From Meghimatium bilineatum (taxonomy: Eukaryota > Mollusca > Gastropoda > Stylommatophora > Philomycidae): a stretch of 64,000 nt of DNA. A program made the translations under genes and the position numbers. The stretch is taken from contig CM067298.1 in NCBI GenBank assembly GCA_034231615.1, positions 65,277,585 through 65,341,584 of the forward strand. The letters are read 5' to 3'. The notes under the pieces were generated by a model. The model made no database searches and was not told the origin of the DNA. It saw only the letters and a list, made by a program, of their open reading frames with translations. Positions 11,255 through 22,579 of the stretch are shown one piece after another; within the stretch, counting starts at the first letter, position 1, and each line of letters opens with the position of its first letter.

Positions 11255-12648
11255 TTAAAATTGCCGTATGTCCCGAGTGACTGCTATAAATGGTCCGAGT
11301 GACCCTCAGACTGCAACAACTGGCGGGGTATCACCATATTATCAGTCATAGGCAAGGTCTTCCTAAGCATCATCTTGGAAAGATTAAAGAATGCTGTTGA
11401 TAAACTACTCAGAGAAGAACAAGCAGGCTTTAGATCAGTTCGCTCCTGCACAGACAACATATTTTCTCTTTGAATCATCATTGAAGAATCACTCGAATTT
11501 AAATCCCCGCTAATAATCAACTTTGTTGACTTTATAAAATCATTTGATAGTCTTCATCGGCCTACGTTATGGAATATTCTACATCCATACGGTTTTCTTA
11601 CTAAAATAATCAATGTTATAAAGGCATTTTACACCAACTCACATTGCTGTGTTCAAACAAAAACTGAGAAGTCAGAATGGTACCAAGTTGTTACGGGCGT
11701 TAAACAGGGATGCATCATGTCCCCCATTACTTTTCTGAGTCGCTATTGATTGCGTATGAGAAAGAACACTGAAAATGAGCTGACATGAATAAAATGGATT
11801 AATAATACCGTTCTCGAAGATCTTGACTACGCAGATGACCTGGCCCGTTTTGAGCGCAAACCACACAGATGCTCAAGCTAAGATTGACAATCTCCAACAC
11901 TACTCAAGTCAGATAGGGTTGAAAATCAACACATCAAAAACTCACATACTAGATTTTACGAGATCTAACGACAACATAGAAATTCAAAATGTTCCATTAT
12001 TCAAAGTCAACAAGTTTACATATTTAGGCACCAATCTAGCATTGGATGGAGACTCATCAAAAGAAATTTTACATCGTATTGCCTTTGCAGCGGGTGCTTT
12101 CAATAAACTACGTAACATCTGGACGTCAAACACACTAAGAAACACCACAAAATTCAGGTTGTTTAACTTCAACATCATCCCTATTCTATCATATGGATGC
12201 GAAAGTTGGAAAGCCGTAAAAGCCACAGATAAGACTCGACTCCTTTGAAAACAAATGCCTACGTACCATTCTGAATGTTAAGTGGAGTGACTTTAAATCT
12301 AACACTACTATAAGAGAGGAAAGCAAACAAACCTATATATCTTCCTTCATTAGACAAAGGCGTTGGACTTACATCGACCATGTTCTCATAATGAACAACC
12401 TGAGAATTCCCCAGCAGTCACTATATCGGGTGCCACCTGGAGTAAGAAGAAGAGGGAGACCTAGAGAAACTCTACGAAGAACCATTAATAGAGAAGACAT
12501 GTCAATGAACCTAAACAACACGCAACAATTGAAAGACCTGGCAACACAAAGACAGAAATGGAAAGCTATGGTTTCTGCCCTATGCGCCGCCTATGGTCCT
12601 GGAGGAACACAACATAACATGTCCCGAGTCCAGTTAGAAAATTTATGA
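11255..12648 (+). pseudogene. Group B LINE, RT domain to C terminus
   Basis: Most of a LINE RT domain is readable across several frames. Motifs in order: SDCNNWRGITILSVIGKV (about 11310), REEQAGFRSVRSCTD, FVDFIKSFDSLHRPTLW, YGFLTKII, VVTGVKQGCIMSP (about 11690), LEDLDYADDLA (11815-11845, the catalytic YADD in a shifted frame), KINTSKTHILDF, FTYLGTN, YGCESWKA, IRQRRWTYIDHVL, RRRGRPRETLRR and CAAYGPGG before a stop at 12646. An in-frame TGA near 11471 and shifts near 11300, 11740, 11860 and 12240 disable it. Upstream endonuclease is missing. Related copies lie at 31.4 and 34.9 kb on the same strand. Confidence 0.92.
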
Positions 12649-12772
12649 TAATGTTAGTGGTGTTGGCAATCCCTAGCGTGTATTATTAGTCTTCTCTTAC
12701 GATTTGAATTGTAGATGGCAACGTTAGTATTCTAATGGTCCCGATAACACAGCACAGTAGGCACTTAGGAAG

Positions 12773-13070
12773 ATATTAAATATTATTCTTCTGCGTTCGT
12801 TCTCAAACTCCTGCAGATTAGCAGGATGTAGTCCGGAGAACGGAATGCGTTGTGTCATGGTTTAAAGCATTGCTGCGATATCTGCGCCTTTCGGCCTGAC
12901 AACCCGTCTTCAGCATGACTTTGGGTCACTGACCGTATATGGGATGGGACAGCCAACTCCATCCCATAACCTCCTTAGTCGCTTTTCGACATGCGTGGAA
13001 GGTAAACAGTGTTGCTATTCTTTCCTGCCCTTTCGGGCCGCGGCAACAAACGGGCGTTCCTATATTAAAT
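12773..13070 (-). repeat. SINE-like retroposon, full length (copy A)
   Basis: The body at 12782-13056 (275 bp) on the minus strand begins cgcccgtttgttgccg and runs through cttccacgcatgtcg, gcgactaaggaggttatggg, tgtcaggccgaaaggcgcag, catgacacaacgcattccgt and taatctgcaggagtttgaga to a gaa-type tail. It matches copy B at 44.9 kb over its whole length, including the same 5' start. The 9-mer atattaaat lies on both sides (12773-12781 and 13062-13070), five bases away from the 5' boundary, which fits a decayed target duplication. I could not define pol III A and B boxes. Confidence 0.85.
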
Positions 13071-13225
13071 GATACTTAACAATACTGCAGTTTCAAGGTA
13101 TATAATTATATTAGAAACAAAAATAATCAACATGATAATTACGGTAAAAATGTGTGACCATTTATGGTCTAATGCGATCTGGAAATGTCTAATTGTGGTA
13201 CACGGTAATTTAAACTTTTCATTCT

Positions 13226-13385
13226 TCTTCAGCGTTCATTCTCAAACTCCCTCTGGTTCTCACCTTTACCAGGGCTATGGTTCTATGAGATTTCCATCAG
13301 GCTGTAGTCCAGAGAATCAAAATGCGCCGTGTCGCCGTTTTATTTGTGCAAATGGCCTGATATATCCGTCTCCGGCGGACAATTA
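13226..13385 (-). repeat. SINE-like retroposon, second subfamily
   Basis: On the minus strand it shares the family's tcaggcc and cattttgattctctggacta blocks and the gagtttgagaatgaacgc-gaagaagaa end. Its middle is longer and different (ctcatagaaccatag and aaggtgagaaccagaggg). The same variant recurs at about 53150-53316 on the plus strand. The overlapping 108-codon plus-strand frame is antisense. Confidence 0.65.
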
Positions 13386-14339
13386 TCATTTATAATGATA
13401 TTTCAGAAGACAGTATGTGAAATAATTGAGATGATTATTACAGCCATAACGTGTATTGGGATTTGACAATTCTTGCAACACGTAACATTCAATTTACAAA
13501 TATCCAATAATATTGCGTTTTCTGGCTACAGTGTAAATGTGCGTGATTTCCAATGAATATAATAACACACTTTAATATTAATGAATGACACCGTTCTAAG
13601 CGTTTTCAATTTTTTTCGTTTCAACATTCCAGTTTCGAAGATGATTTCCGCAGAATGCTTTCATTATCTGTTCTCGACGCATCAAATGAATTGATGTCTA
13701 GCGTGTATTGATGATGCGTTTCTTCAAAATATGCATCGTCCTCTCAATCCATCATTCCCATCTTTTTTTCCCCATATAGTTAGTTGTATGTTATTCTAAT
13801 GTTTAATGTCAGAGAGGTTGCCTCATAGATTTGACTTTTCAATGTAGTTTTGTTCTGTAATTTCTGTCCTGTTGTACACATACATGTGAACTGTACACGA
13901 TTGAATGAATTAAAACAACTTACCAATGTAATATATTGCGTATAATCAGTAAATATTGTGTAAAATTATTGTGACTAGGCTGTCATAGTTACAGGATAAC
14001 ATGAACTGCGTACTCCACTATTTTTGATGAAAGAGTCGAATGTGAGACAGGAGTTATTTAATTATATCAGATAGACACAATCTTATATCACAGGTACATA
14101 TAAGGCAAGAGTGATCGAGGACGATACTGTGAGAACATATTAGATAGTCTGACATCCTGGTATAGCAAATAGTGAACAAATATCCTGATAAAAGTTACTG
14201 TAAAAATAGTTTGTGGATATCCGGGATCGCCGAATGTCAGTCGGCACGGCACCTTATGTTGCTGAGTACGCTCAGAGATGTTTTAAATTGATGCATATCA
14301 ACTGTAGAGCGCCTTTCCTCACCGCAAGACATAAACATT
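13386..14339. other. Unassigned AT-rich DNA
   Basis: No gene recognised. The segment cgtataatcagtaaatattg near 13940 recurs in diverged form at about 15145. Confidence 0.4.
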
Positions 14340-14466
14340 TCACTAGAACAGGATTACATGACAAAACACATTCCATCATCCTGACTTCATCGTGTTAATA
14401 TTTAGGTTACATGAACAGGGTTACATGACAAAATACATTCCATCATCTGAATTTCATGATGTCTAG
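14340..14466. repeat. Tandem duplication, about 64 bp x 2
   Basis: The block acatgacaaaacacattcca is repeated about 66 bp later with few changes, together with its flanks. Confidence 0.75.
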
Positions 14467-15893
14467 GGAAACTATATAGAATAATAGTAATAATAATAAA
14501 ATTAATGAGAGGAATAACAGTAATAAATAATACACATATTTACATCAAATTTAAAGTAGATGTCATGTTTAGGTACACATAATAATCTAGTCGATCTGAA
14601 ATTCTCAATCACACAATCGTGATCGCATCACAATTTATTTAAATATATTTGTCTTTTAAGATATTTTATTAGAGTTTTTCCGTGCATACCAGAACAATCA
14701 GAAATACGAGACAAATACTCCATAGCCTTTAGAATTGTTTACGCATTCTATTCCTAGAATGCCATGGATTTGTCATTTTCAAATGTTTGAATGAAGATGA
14801 TTGAAGATCTTTCAATTGAAGTTCAACGCGACCAGACATATTATTCTATGAAATAATCTTGAGTGTTCTGATTTCATCGACGATGTATTGAAAATAGTTA
14901 TACAACATGCCTAAAAATATTCATTTTTATTCCTTTATTTAAACAAGAGATATCTATTCAAACGGTTCCATATATCTTGAACTGCTAGATGGACAATGTT
15001 TTTGAAATTTGGAAATTCCCAACAATGTATTTCATTCATATTTTGTGACAATCTTATTTTATGTAAAATGTAATGTTTGTTTTAACATTAAGCGTAATGC
15101 AAGTAAACGTTATTTCATATAATAAATTGTGTTTTGTGTATATTGCGCATAATCAGTAAATATTACTGAAGCAAACGTTATTTCATATAAGAAATTGTAC
15201 TTTGTGAATATTGAATTCGTTCGTTAATCAAATTTCAAATTTTGTCAAAATGTATGTCCAACAAAACCCATAATACTTCAGGAACGTAGGGGTTACAATT
15301 TGAAGACATCGATACAGAAATCCCGTTATGAATTTCTCTTCTCTCAACTCGTTGAAGGAGGCATGATTTTATGTTCTCTCATCCCATTAAATAAGTCTGA
15401 ATTTTCTGATCCGAACCAGTTGAATGAGTCAGGATGTTATGGCCTGAACCCGTTTACTTATTGTGCAGGAATGAATCCTAATACTTAATACTATCAATCT
15501 AACGTTACTTTGTCATTCTCAACTCCCACTCTCAGATGTTCAAAAAATGTATATTTTGAAAACAGTGCGAACTTTCAAATCAATTAAAAAACTCAGGATA
15601 TATATGGTGTTGAACAAATTTGAGCAAATGTATGTTTAGATTTATTAAAACACATTCCAGAGTCATGTAACAGCATATACACACTTGACCAGCTATTGTC
15701 CGCAGTCTTGACAATGGCGCCAACAGACAATTCAAGACAACTTTCATTTAGATTTCTTTTAAAAATATTGGCAACTTACAGACATGTTTAAAAACAATAT
15801 GTAACATTCACTTTACAATTTGGAGTTGTATGACATTTCACGTAAGGAAATAATTGTACTAATAATGTTGACAGAATGAAAGAAACTCTGATA
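14467..15893. other. Unassigned AT-rich DNA
   Basis: No gene recognised. At 15107-15215 the block aaacgttatttcatataa plus its flank is duplicated at about 63-bp spacing. Confidence 0.4.
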
Positions 15894-15955
15894 GTTGGGT
15901 CACAGCGCATGAGCCCATGATCCACCAGATCAGCAAACAACCAGCTACCATACAC
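15894..15955 (+). repeat. Scrap of the 51.8-kb retroposon family, 3' end
   Basis: The sequence gggtcacagcgcatgagccc followed by atgatccaccagatcagcaa and an aacaacc-type end resembles 52335-52390, the 3' end of the retroposon inserted in the 51.7-kb array. Confidence 0.5.
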
Positions 15956-17004
15956 TGATAGTGAATGAAAGTATGGAATCGGTTTTTATTTTTCAGAAGG
16001 TGGACAAATCATTTGTTTCTAAACACTAGTAACAGAACACCACCTGTAACCACATAATTTGATGTTTCGTACATGTACGTACATGTATAGCTTCATGTAC
16101 TATGCCGCAGCTACTATTAGGTTGGACGGCTAGCTACCTTCCTTGCTATTTTCCCCTTCCCCAACTCATTCTTCAGGTACCAATTTACAGCGGGGTCAAC
16201 AGGAAAAGCGGTTGTGTCAAGTGGAAAATTATGACCCATATTTATTTCTGTCATAACAACCAATCTGAAGCACCGAACCCCTTCATTCTTAGAGTGAACA
16301 GCGTATAGTTAATTTTGTTACAAATACTTCCCATTGTTGAACGTTTCACACTCTTGTAAATGCAAATGACCATTTACTAAAATATATTGGCTGTCTGAGT
16401 TTTGATCTACATACCCACAGTGTTTTTATCTACCTACCCATAGTATCTTGAGAAACATACACTATATGTCTTTTCTAAAAATTTCATCGTATGTATGGAT
16501 GCAGATTGTCCAAATTCTGTAAAAGAGTAGACATAGTCTGCCATTGAAAGTGATGCTAGCGGAGCATAATATCTTAAAATGAAATTCTGCGATGTTTCAC
16601 ATGTTCCTTCAAGAATAAATCTACAATATATCCAGCAAGCAAGTAATTTCTTTTACATTATTTACCAAATACTGCACAGAGAACGAAATACAAACATCAT
16701 ACAGAAAAATTGAAATACAAGCTAAGAAAATGTTTGAATTCCTGACTAATCTAGTGAAACAGAAGATTGGTCTATTTCAGGTGAAATATATTAATCTAAA
16801 TTTTGCAGATAGCGGAAGAATGGATAGAGGTATTGAGGTAAAGGATCAAAAAGCCAAAAACGTAAATGACACCAATCATTAAACACGAACCCATTCTAAG
16901 GGAAACCAAAAGGCAAATCATAAATCTAATCGTCATACAAGTTATTGTGTTATCAATGTTAGATGCTAATATTAATTAAAGGACAATTTCACTTCCTGTG
17001 AAAG
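15956..17004. other. Unassigned AT-rich DNA
   Basis: Nothing recognised. A perfect 18-bp palindrome, tacatgtacgtacatgta, lies at 16070-16087. Confidence 0.4.
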
Positions 17005-17380
17005 GAGGTTTAAGAAAAGCAGCAAATATAACAAGAATAGAACATGTGAGGAATGACGAGATTACAATAATTGGTGGAGGCACGTTTGTAGTCAAAAATA
17101 TTGACAAATAGAGACTGAAGAGGTTCGGCCACTTATTGAGACGTAACACAAATATACCAGCAGCAAGAGCATATAACATGAGAACGAAAATACCAAGAGA
17201 CACAGAAGACTAAGAAGAATGATGAATGAAAAAGTTACCGACGTTCTGTGAAGTCACAATATTATTGCATATAAAGAGGCCAAAAATGGCATAACCCGAA
17301 AATCAATGGTCATTCACTACTACAACACCTATCAGCAAACTCAGAGAAAAGAAAATGCACAGACCTCGAATCTCACACAT
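17005..17380 (+). pseudogene. LINE ORF2, C-terminal fragment
   Basis: The frame around 17045 reads HVRNDEITIIGGG, then a stop, then RLKRFGHLLRRNTNIPAA. This is the conserved RLxxFGHxxR segment after the RT thumb. A +1 shift near 17200 restores RRLRRMMNEKVTDVL and then NIIAYKEAKNGITRKSM, equivalent to the final helix before the end of ORF2. The RT core is absent and the copy carries at least two in-frame stops and a shift. The minus-strand frame at 16976-17203 is antisense. Confidence 0.75.
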
Positions 17381-17573
17381 TTCGAAATGTCTTGTCCTCA
17401 CTATTCCTCTTTTAAATTCCTAATTGTAATGTTCCATCTTAGGTTTATGCTGGTGCATGGTTGTAGCTCGTGCAATGTTGTTTTACTTACATGAGTACAT
17501 TAAAACAAATTTAGTGACACTTAGTAAATTCCTATATAAAACACAATTTGTAGCTTATCTTATTCAGGACGTA

Positions 17574-17620
17574 CCCATCATTATTTGGCTGTAGTCATGT
17601 TCTAGGCAATACGTCAATAG
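17574..17620. repeat. Short dispersed repeat shared with 45.5 kb
   Basis: The sequence ccatcattatttggctgtag with a following ttctaggcaatacg resembles 45511-45560. Two copies only; nature unknown. Confidence 0.4.
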
Positions 17621-17644
17621 TTTACCATTTCTTTCTGAAAGGGT

Positions 17645-17716
17645 GCGTAGCATGTGTCGGGGATCGAACTCGCAACCTTGGCCGTCACAGACGCATCTGT
17701 ACAACTTCGCAACAGA
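17645..17716 (-). ncRNA. tRNA-derived sequence (SINE head or tRNA relic)
   Basis: On the minus strand gttgcgaagttgtacaga resembles a tRNA D-arm/A box and ggttgcgagttcgatcccc a T-arm/B box (agttcgatcc fits RGTTCRANNC), about 35 bp apart. The T stem is imperfect and the acceptor ends do not pair, so this is not a functional tRNA gene. A tRNA-derived SINE head is the likeliest reading. Confidence 0.55.
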
Positions 17717-18837
17717 GACAAATTCGTATGTACATGTATTTACTACAAGTTTGATGTTTGTAACTACACGTTTACACCCTCCAAGTTGCGTATTTCATCT
17801 AAAAACATTGCATACTTCTAGGAGTTAGAGCCTTCTAGTTGGGCTATCATACGTCTCTGTCTGTCCGGAATTGCCCTTGTTGTGAAACACTGCTTCGAAG
17901 TCCAGACTTGTTTTGATTATGCCCAAGTTTCAATCATAAGCTAAGGAAACAAAATATTTTTCCTAGTAGTCAAGATTGAATGAACACGCATACATGAAGG
18001 ACAAATATGTGTAGTGGGATGTATGTTCATGATATCTCGTATTTATCTATAGGGAAAGCTGTGATCCCCAAAAAACATTGGACTGACTTTAAGGAATGGA
18101 CGGCTCATTTTTTGACGTTCATCTGAATCGATGATAAAAAAAGTTAGAGGTGTTCTGCTGTTCTTGTGTGTGCTGATATCTCAAATGTGGCAGTCCTACT
18201 ATTCTGACGGTGTCAATATTATTATTATAACTTTATTTATAGAAGAATAATATTTTGTGACTGCTCTTTCATAATAATTTGTGGTTGCCAGGGGGTATAA
18301 TGTTTAAAACAAATGTGTGTTTGGGCAAAATTAAAAACAATAACCTCTTTTAAAATGTTTCTACATGTGCCAAATATGGAAGTACCAATAATTTAATTAT
18401 ATATTAATTTACAATACACATATGTTTATTTCGGTAACTTACCTGGGTGACGGAGAAGACTTGTTTCTGTTTTAGTTCTGCTAAACTATTTTCACTTTTA
18501 CATTAAATATAATGTGAAAAAAACGTATAATAAATAACAAATTGTTTATTACCAGCCATGTATATTACAATATGATTACATCACTGATATATAACAATTT
18601 CTGCCTTCCAGTTGTGTCAAAACATCTAAATGTTTCCTGTTTAAATAAAATGTGCCTCTTATTGAGGGGTACGCTGCTTTCGGCCGCGAAGGATAATCCA
18701 GTTTGGCTATATCAGAGCTATACAACTATAAAAAATAGTCGAGGTAGCAACTCTTGTGATCTAGTTACTATGACCTACTGAATATCTTCATTATACTATA
18801 CATTCTTGATGTACAATATTCATAGTAGCAAAATTGT
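17717..18837. other. Unassigned AT-rich DNA
   Basis: Nothing recognised. Confidence 0.4.
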
Positions 18838-18908
18838 TTGGTCCCGGTGGTGCCGGTTACAATCTTTGTTTTACGATTGCTGGTCTCGGTTTCAATTCTA
18901 AAATAATA
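18838..18908 (+). ncRNA. tRNA-like relic, valine-type appearance
   Basis: The order ggtcccggtggtgccggtta, ctttgttttacgattg and ctcggtttcaattcta follows the layout of a tRNA with a tac anticodon region (D arm, anticodon arm, T arm). The 3' acceptor strand does not pair with the 5' end, so at best it is a decayed tRNA or tRNA-derived element. Confidence 0.4.
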
Positions 18909-19490
18909 CTAACACTACTTCACAGTATGGACTAATGCTCTGGTGAAAGCTCCTCATCAAGGAAAGTAATAGAAGGGATATAGTTCTCGTAATTCATATG
19001 TATCCAAACAAAACACAAACTAAATAGAAATTAATAACGTTTTTAGTTATTCACCCCTAGTGGTATTATTTTTCTATCCCCCAGGTTGTAGAATATGTAT
19101 AAATAAATGCTCAGTGTTATGAAACAATCCATCATGCTTAAAGATACGCGGGATGATACAGCACACATCAATAAGGGAGAAAAATAAGAAAAACGTAAGG
19201 AAGGTTTAAAACAAAATACAAAACACACTAACTTCAACAACAGAAACGTAAACATGTAGAACTTGATCGGGGAAAAAAGTTTTCCCAAATCAGATTAAGG
19301 CCTCTGAGCTGCCATTTCCAACAGACTGATAGTGATTGAGTATCTTTGGGAGCGATCTAAGTTCGGAGTTATCTATTTTGAATAGTAGTTTGTCTCCTTA
19401 CTGTAAACTGTGCCCCCTCATCTTTGTATAGACCTGTGTACTCATCGCGGTCTTCCTATAAAAGTGAGACCGTTTAACCTGTCTTGTAAT
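18909..19490. other. Unassigned AT-rich DNA
   Basis: Nothing recognised; the 81-codon minus-strand frame at 19043-19288 is low-complexity. Confidence 0.4.
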
Positions 19491-19499
19491 TTTCATTGG

Positions 19500-20345
19500 T
19501 AGCTGATCAAAAAAGTATGCAGAATGTGACTATTGAACATCACGGGAAAACGTCGAATACCGTTACTTTTCAGAGAGGATTCTCCATCAATTATCATACC
19601 TTTATAACTGACGATGGACTCGGTTAGGTTGTAAAGGCCCACGGGATCCAGCTGTGTAAATCACAATATATGTGCCGCCAACATGTTCGAAGGTGAAATT
19701 GTCTCTCATACTGTTATTAGTATTTTCAAACCCATGCCCTAGAGTCTGATAATCTGTGCGTTAATTGTAAAACTGATCAACCTTGTGTTTTCCGTTAGTA
19801 CTATTGTTATACAGTTTTACAGCAGTCCCACTTATCATCGATTCCAGTCAATTGCTCAAAGAGTAGTGATGAGCTATGTCTAATGTGCCCTTTTAGCCGA
19901 GGTTTCGTTCACAAACATCGTGAAAACTTTGCCTAAGTCTGAGCCTCTACCAACATTTTCTTTATACCTCGATGGAATGACATTCTTCCTTTATCATTTA
20001 TTACACATTGTTCCGGAAAGACAGTTCCGGAAAGCATTCCCTCGAGCATGACCGTTGCTTTCGGTTACGATTTTCTCACTAATTCTTGTACTTGTTCAGC
20101 GCGTTGTCCTGTGTCATGGTGCAGACTTCGTGTATACTCAACATACGAATAATACATTTCCGGAAACATTCTCATGAGTCTTGCCTTAGGGAGCATTTGG
20201 ACATGGCACCTGAGCACTGCATATCTGCCGTTATCAGTAACTGTGCTGCTACAGAGTTTTGACTCTTGGGGTACAGCTCTATTCAGAAATATTTTGTCTA
20301 GTACAAACAGTTCACAATCTGCACTGCCCAATAACAGAGAAAGGT
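19500..20345 (-). pseudogene. Unrecognised coding-like relic
   Basis: I do not recognise this sequence. On the minus strand, 20065-20337 is a 91-codon open frame of varied, protein-like composition (for example MLPKARLMRMFPEMYYSYV near its middle and TGQRAEQVQELVRKS at its end). Further along, 19605-19710 gives the readable stretch FEHVGGTYIVIYTAGSRG in a different frame, with stops between. This could be a decayed transposon or host gene, or chance. The 125-codon plus-strand frame 20174-20551 overlaps the same DNA and could instead be the meaningful one; nothing in it is familiar. Confidence 0.25.
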
Positions 20346-20622
20346 TTCATTCATGTCTACGTTCTGATGGTACTGAAAACTACTTTGCGATTCCATCCCG
20401 TAATGAAAGCGTCTTTGTTGTATTTATGGTCCTGAAACTGACAAATAATAATCTTCTTATTTTATATTGTCAAATATTTCTCGGAATAGTTATTTACGTA
20501 TTCTGTCGAGAGGTTTCTTGGTTTTTGAAAGCAATACAATGTGTATACTAGTATTATATTCTTTTATTCTTCGGCTTATCTTTATCCAAGGCAAATATTA
20601 CTCCTCTATATCCGCTCTCGTT

Positions 20623-20832
20623 TCTAAGCCTCAGATGTTCAGACATTTGTATTGTTTCTAAAGTTCAAATTTCCCGAACTTTATACCGTCTTCTAATCCA
20701 AGTTTTTCCGAATACTGTATCGTTTCTAAGCATCCGGTTGTTGCGAACGTTGCATCGTTAACAAATCCCAGATGTTCAGAACTTTGTACGCTTCCAACCC
20801 CCAGATATTTCAAACTTTGTACCGTTTCTACT
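20623..20832. repeat. Degenerate 34-bp tandem array, about 6 copies
   Basis: Units of the type tctaagcctcagatgttcag followed by aactttgtaccgtt, at about 34-bp spacing and well diverged. The 84-codon minus-strand frame is a by-product. Confidence 0.75.
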
Positions 20833-21023
20833 ATAGGCCGTATATTGTGTGACTTACATTCTTGTTTTTTAATTAATTTTTTAATATTAGGAAAACGATA
20901 ACTCTGTACCAATCTATTGGGACATCTCTCTCTTTCTTATACTTTCTGTATATATAAAATAACCAATTATGTCGTATGTTTATATTTAGGTATGTAGAAA
21001 AGATGATGTGAGCGGCCGGAGTT

Positions 21024-21712
21024 CTCAGAAGATGACTTTTAGTACTAAACGTGTAGCCAAATAGAATTTGACTTTTAGTATTAAATATGTAGCCACACCA
21101 GATCATGTCTTTTAATACTAGGTATGTAGCCACATCAGAACATGTCATGCATACTAGGTATGTAGTCACATCAGAACATGCCATGTAGTACTAGGTATGT
21201 AGTCACATCGGAACATGACTTTTAGTACTAGGTATGTAGCCACACCAGAACATGTCTGCTAGTACAAGGTACGTAGTCACATCAGAACATGTCATGCATA
21301 CTAGGTATGTAGCCACATCAGAACATGTCATGTAGTACTAGGTATGTAGCCACATCAGAACATGTCATGTAGTACTAGGTATGTAGTCACATCAGAACAT
21401 GCCATGTAGTACTAGGTATGTAGCCACATCAGAGCATGTCATGTAGTACTAGGTATGTAGGTACATAAGAACATTACTTTTAGTACTAGGGATGTAGCCA
21501 CATCAGAGCATGACTTTTAGTACTGGGTATGTAGCCACATCAGAGCATGACTTTTAGTACTAGGTATTTGGCCACACCAGACCATGCCTGTTAGTACTAA
21601 GTATGTAGTCACACCAGACCATGTCATGCAGTACTAGGTATGTAGGCACATTTGAACATGACTTTTAGTACTAGGTATGAAACTACATAAGAATATGACT
21701 TTTAGGTTGAAA
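21024..21712. repeat. 37-bp tandem array, about 18 copies
   Basis: The unit contains tagtactaggtatgtagcc followed by acatcagaacatgtcat or a variant (acatgactttta). It is the longest array in the window. Two unit variants (ending gtcatg or gacttt) are intermixed, suggesting expansion by unequal exchange. There are no unique spacers, so it is not a CRISPR-like array. Confidence 0.93.
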
Positions 21713-21869
21713 TCCATCTTTTTTATATGGGAGCTTACTCTGAGGCATGCACTGACATTCCAAATGTCAAACATGAGAGATTTATAAACTAATAATTAAA
21801 CCTTTCTAAAGCACAGTTCGTGTAACAAACAAGGTATTGATATCTCTCTTGTAGTATCTAGGTCTGAAA

Positions 21870-22112
21870 GGGATTCATGGTCATCAAGTATCGTCTCTGC
21901 ATCGAGGGTTGGCTAGAACGGGCATCCACAAATTTTAAATGTCTTATCTTTGCGGTGCCCTCTGATGAACTGTATCATGTCCATCTCGTGATATTTCCCT
22001 TTCGTCTATATCTCTGTCTACCGTCAATTAAGATCTTCAAAAAGGTGTCGTGTTTTTCAAAGTGTCCAAAATATTTCCTTTGTTTGCTTTTTATTTGTTT
22101 TAATACTTAGTT
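21870..22112 (-). pseudogene. Group A LINE, C-terminal scrap
   Basis: The minus strand gives SKQRKYFGHFEKHDTFLKIL, then RQRYRRKGNITRWT, parallel to the intact copy at 47.6-47.85 kb (IKYFGHIKRHDTLLKTLL, then RYNWESNITRWTG). It ends with a tacttgatgac remnant of the family's stop and gat-rich tail. Frames are broken near 22040. The 77-codon plus-strand frame is antisense. Confidence 0.75.
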
Positions 22113-22243
22113 TTGCATATGATGATTTGTTTGAATGTCCGCGGTTGTTTGTATTCTTCTAATAACCAACTATTCTAAACGTACTACGATGTTTATCTGT
22201 TATTCATTTGTTAGTGTACTACATTTGATAGGTTTTTGGTTAT

Positions 22244-22500
22244 GTGGCTTCACGAAACGTAGTTTTCTGTATTCTGCACAATGCACTACATTGGGTGTAC
22301 AAAAATGTTAAACCTTCGCATGCGTGTGACGACTAAGTATTAATTATTTATGAATGGTTGTCCATCACGGAAGACAATAACAACTTCTCAGAAAATACTT
22401 ATGATGAGCCAAATGGAATAAATACGTGTATAGTATTTGTGTTGTCAAATAGCAGCAAGAAGTACAGAAACAATCGATTGGATCAGAGTAAAATCAGAAA
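22244..22500 (+). repeat. Dispersed repeat, inverted partner of 27844-28109
   Basis: About 260 bp match the reverse complement of 27844-28109, with shared blocks such as tattctgcacaatgcactac, tgcgtgtgacgacta and cagcaagaagtacagaaaca. The partner lies inside a minus-strand LINE, so this may be a fragment of that LINE's linker. Its long open stretch (TEDNNNFSENTYDEPNG) has no recognised motif. Confidence 0.8.
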
Positions 22501-22561
22501 TATAATTGTTAAAGTTTTACAAGGGTCTCCTTAAATGCGATAGTTTTAGCGATCCCCTCTA

Positions 22562-22579
22562 CCCCCCCCCCCCCCCCCC
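22562..22579. repeat. Poly-C run
   Basis: An uninterrupted run of about 18 C. Confidence 0.95.

Noticed and set aside
16070..16087. Perfect 18-bp palindrome tacatgtacgtacatgta
   Set aside because: Built from gtac/catg alternation; no partner site, gene or element nearby to give it meaning.
21024..21712. Possible CRISPR-like array (regular repeats)
   Set aside because: Units abut with no unique spacers and the DNA is eukaryotic; the same holds for the arrays at 4.6 and 54 kb.
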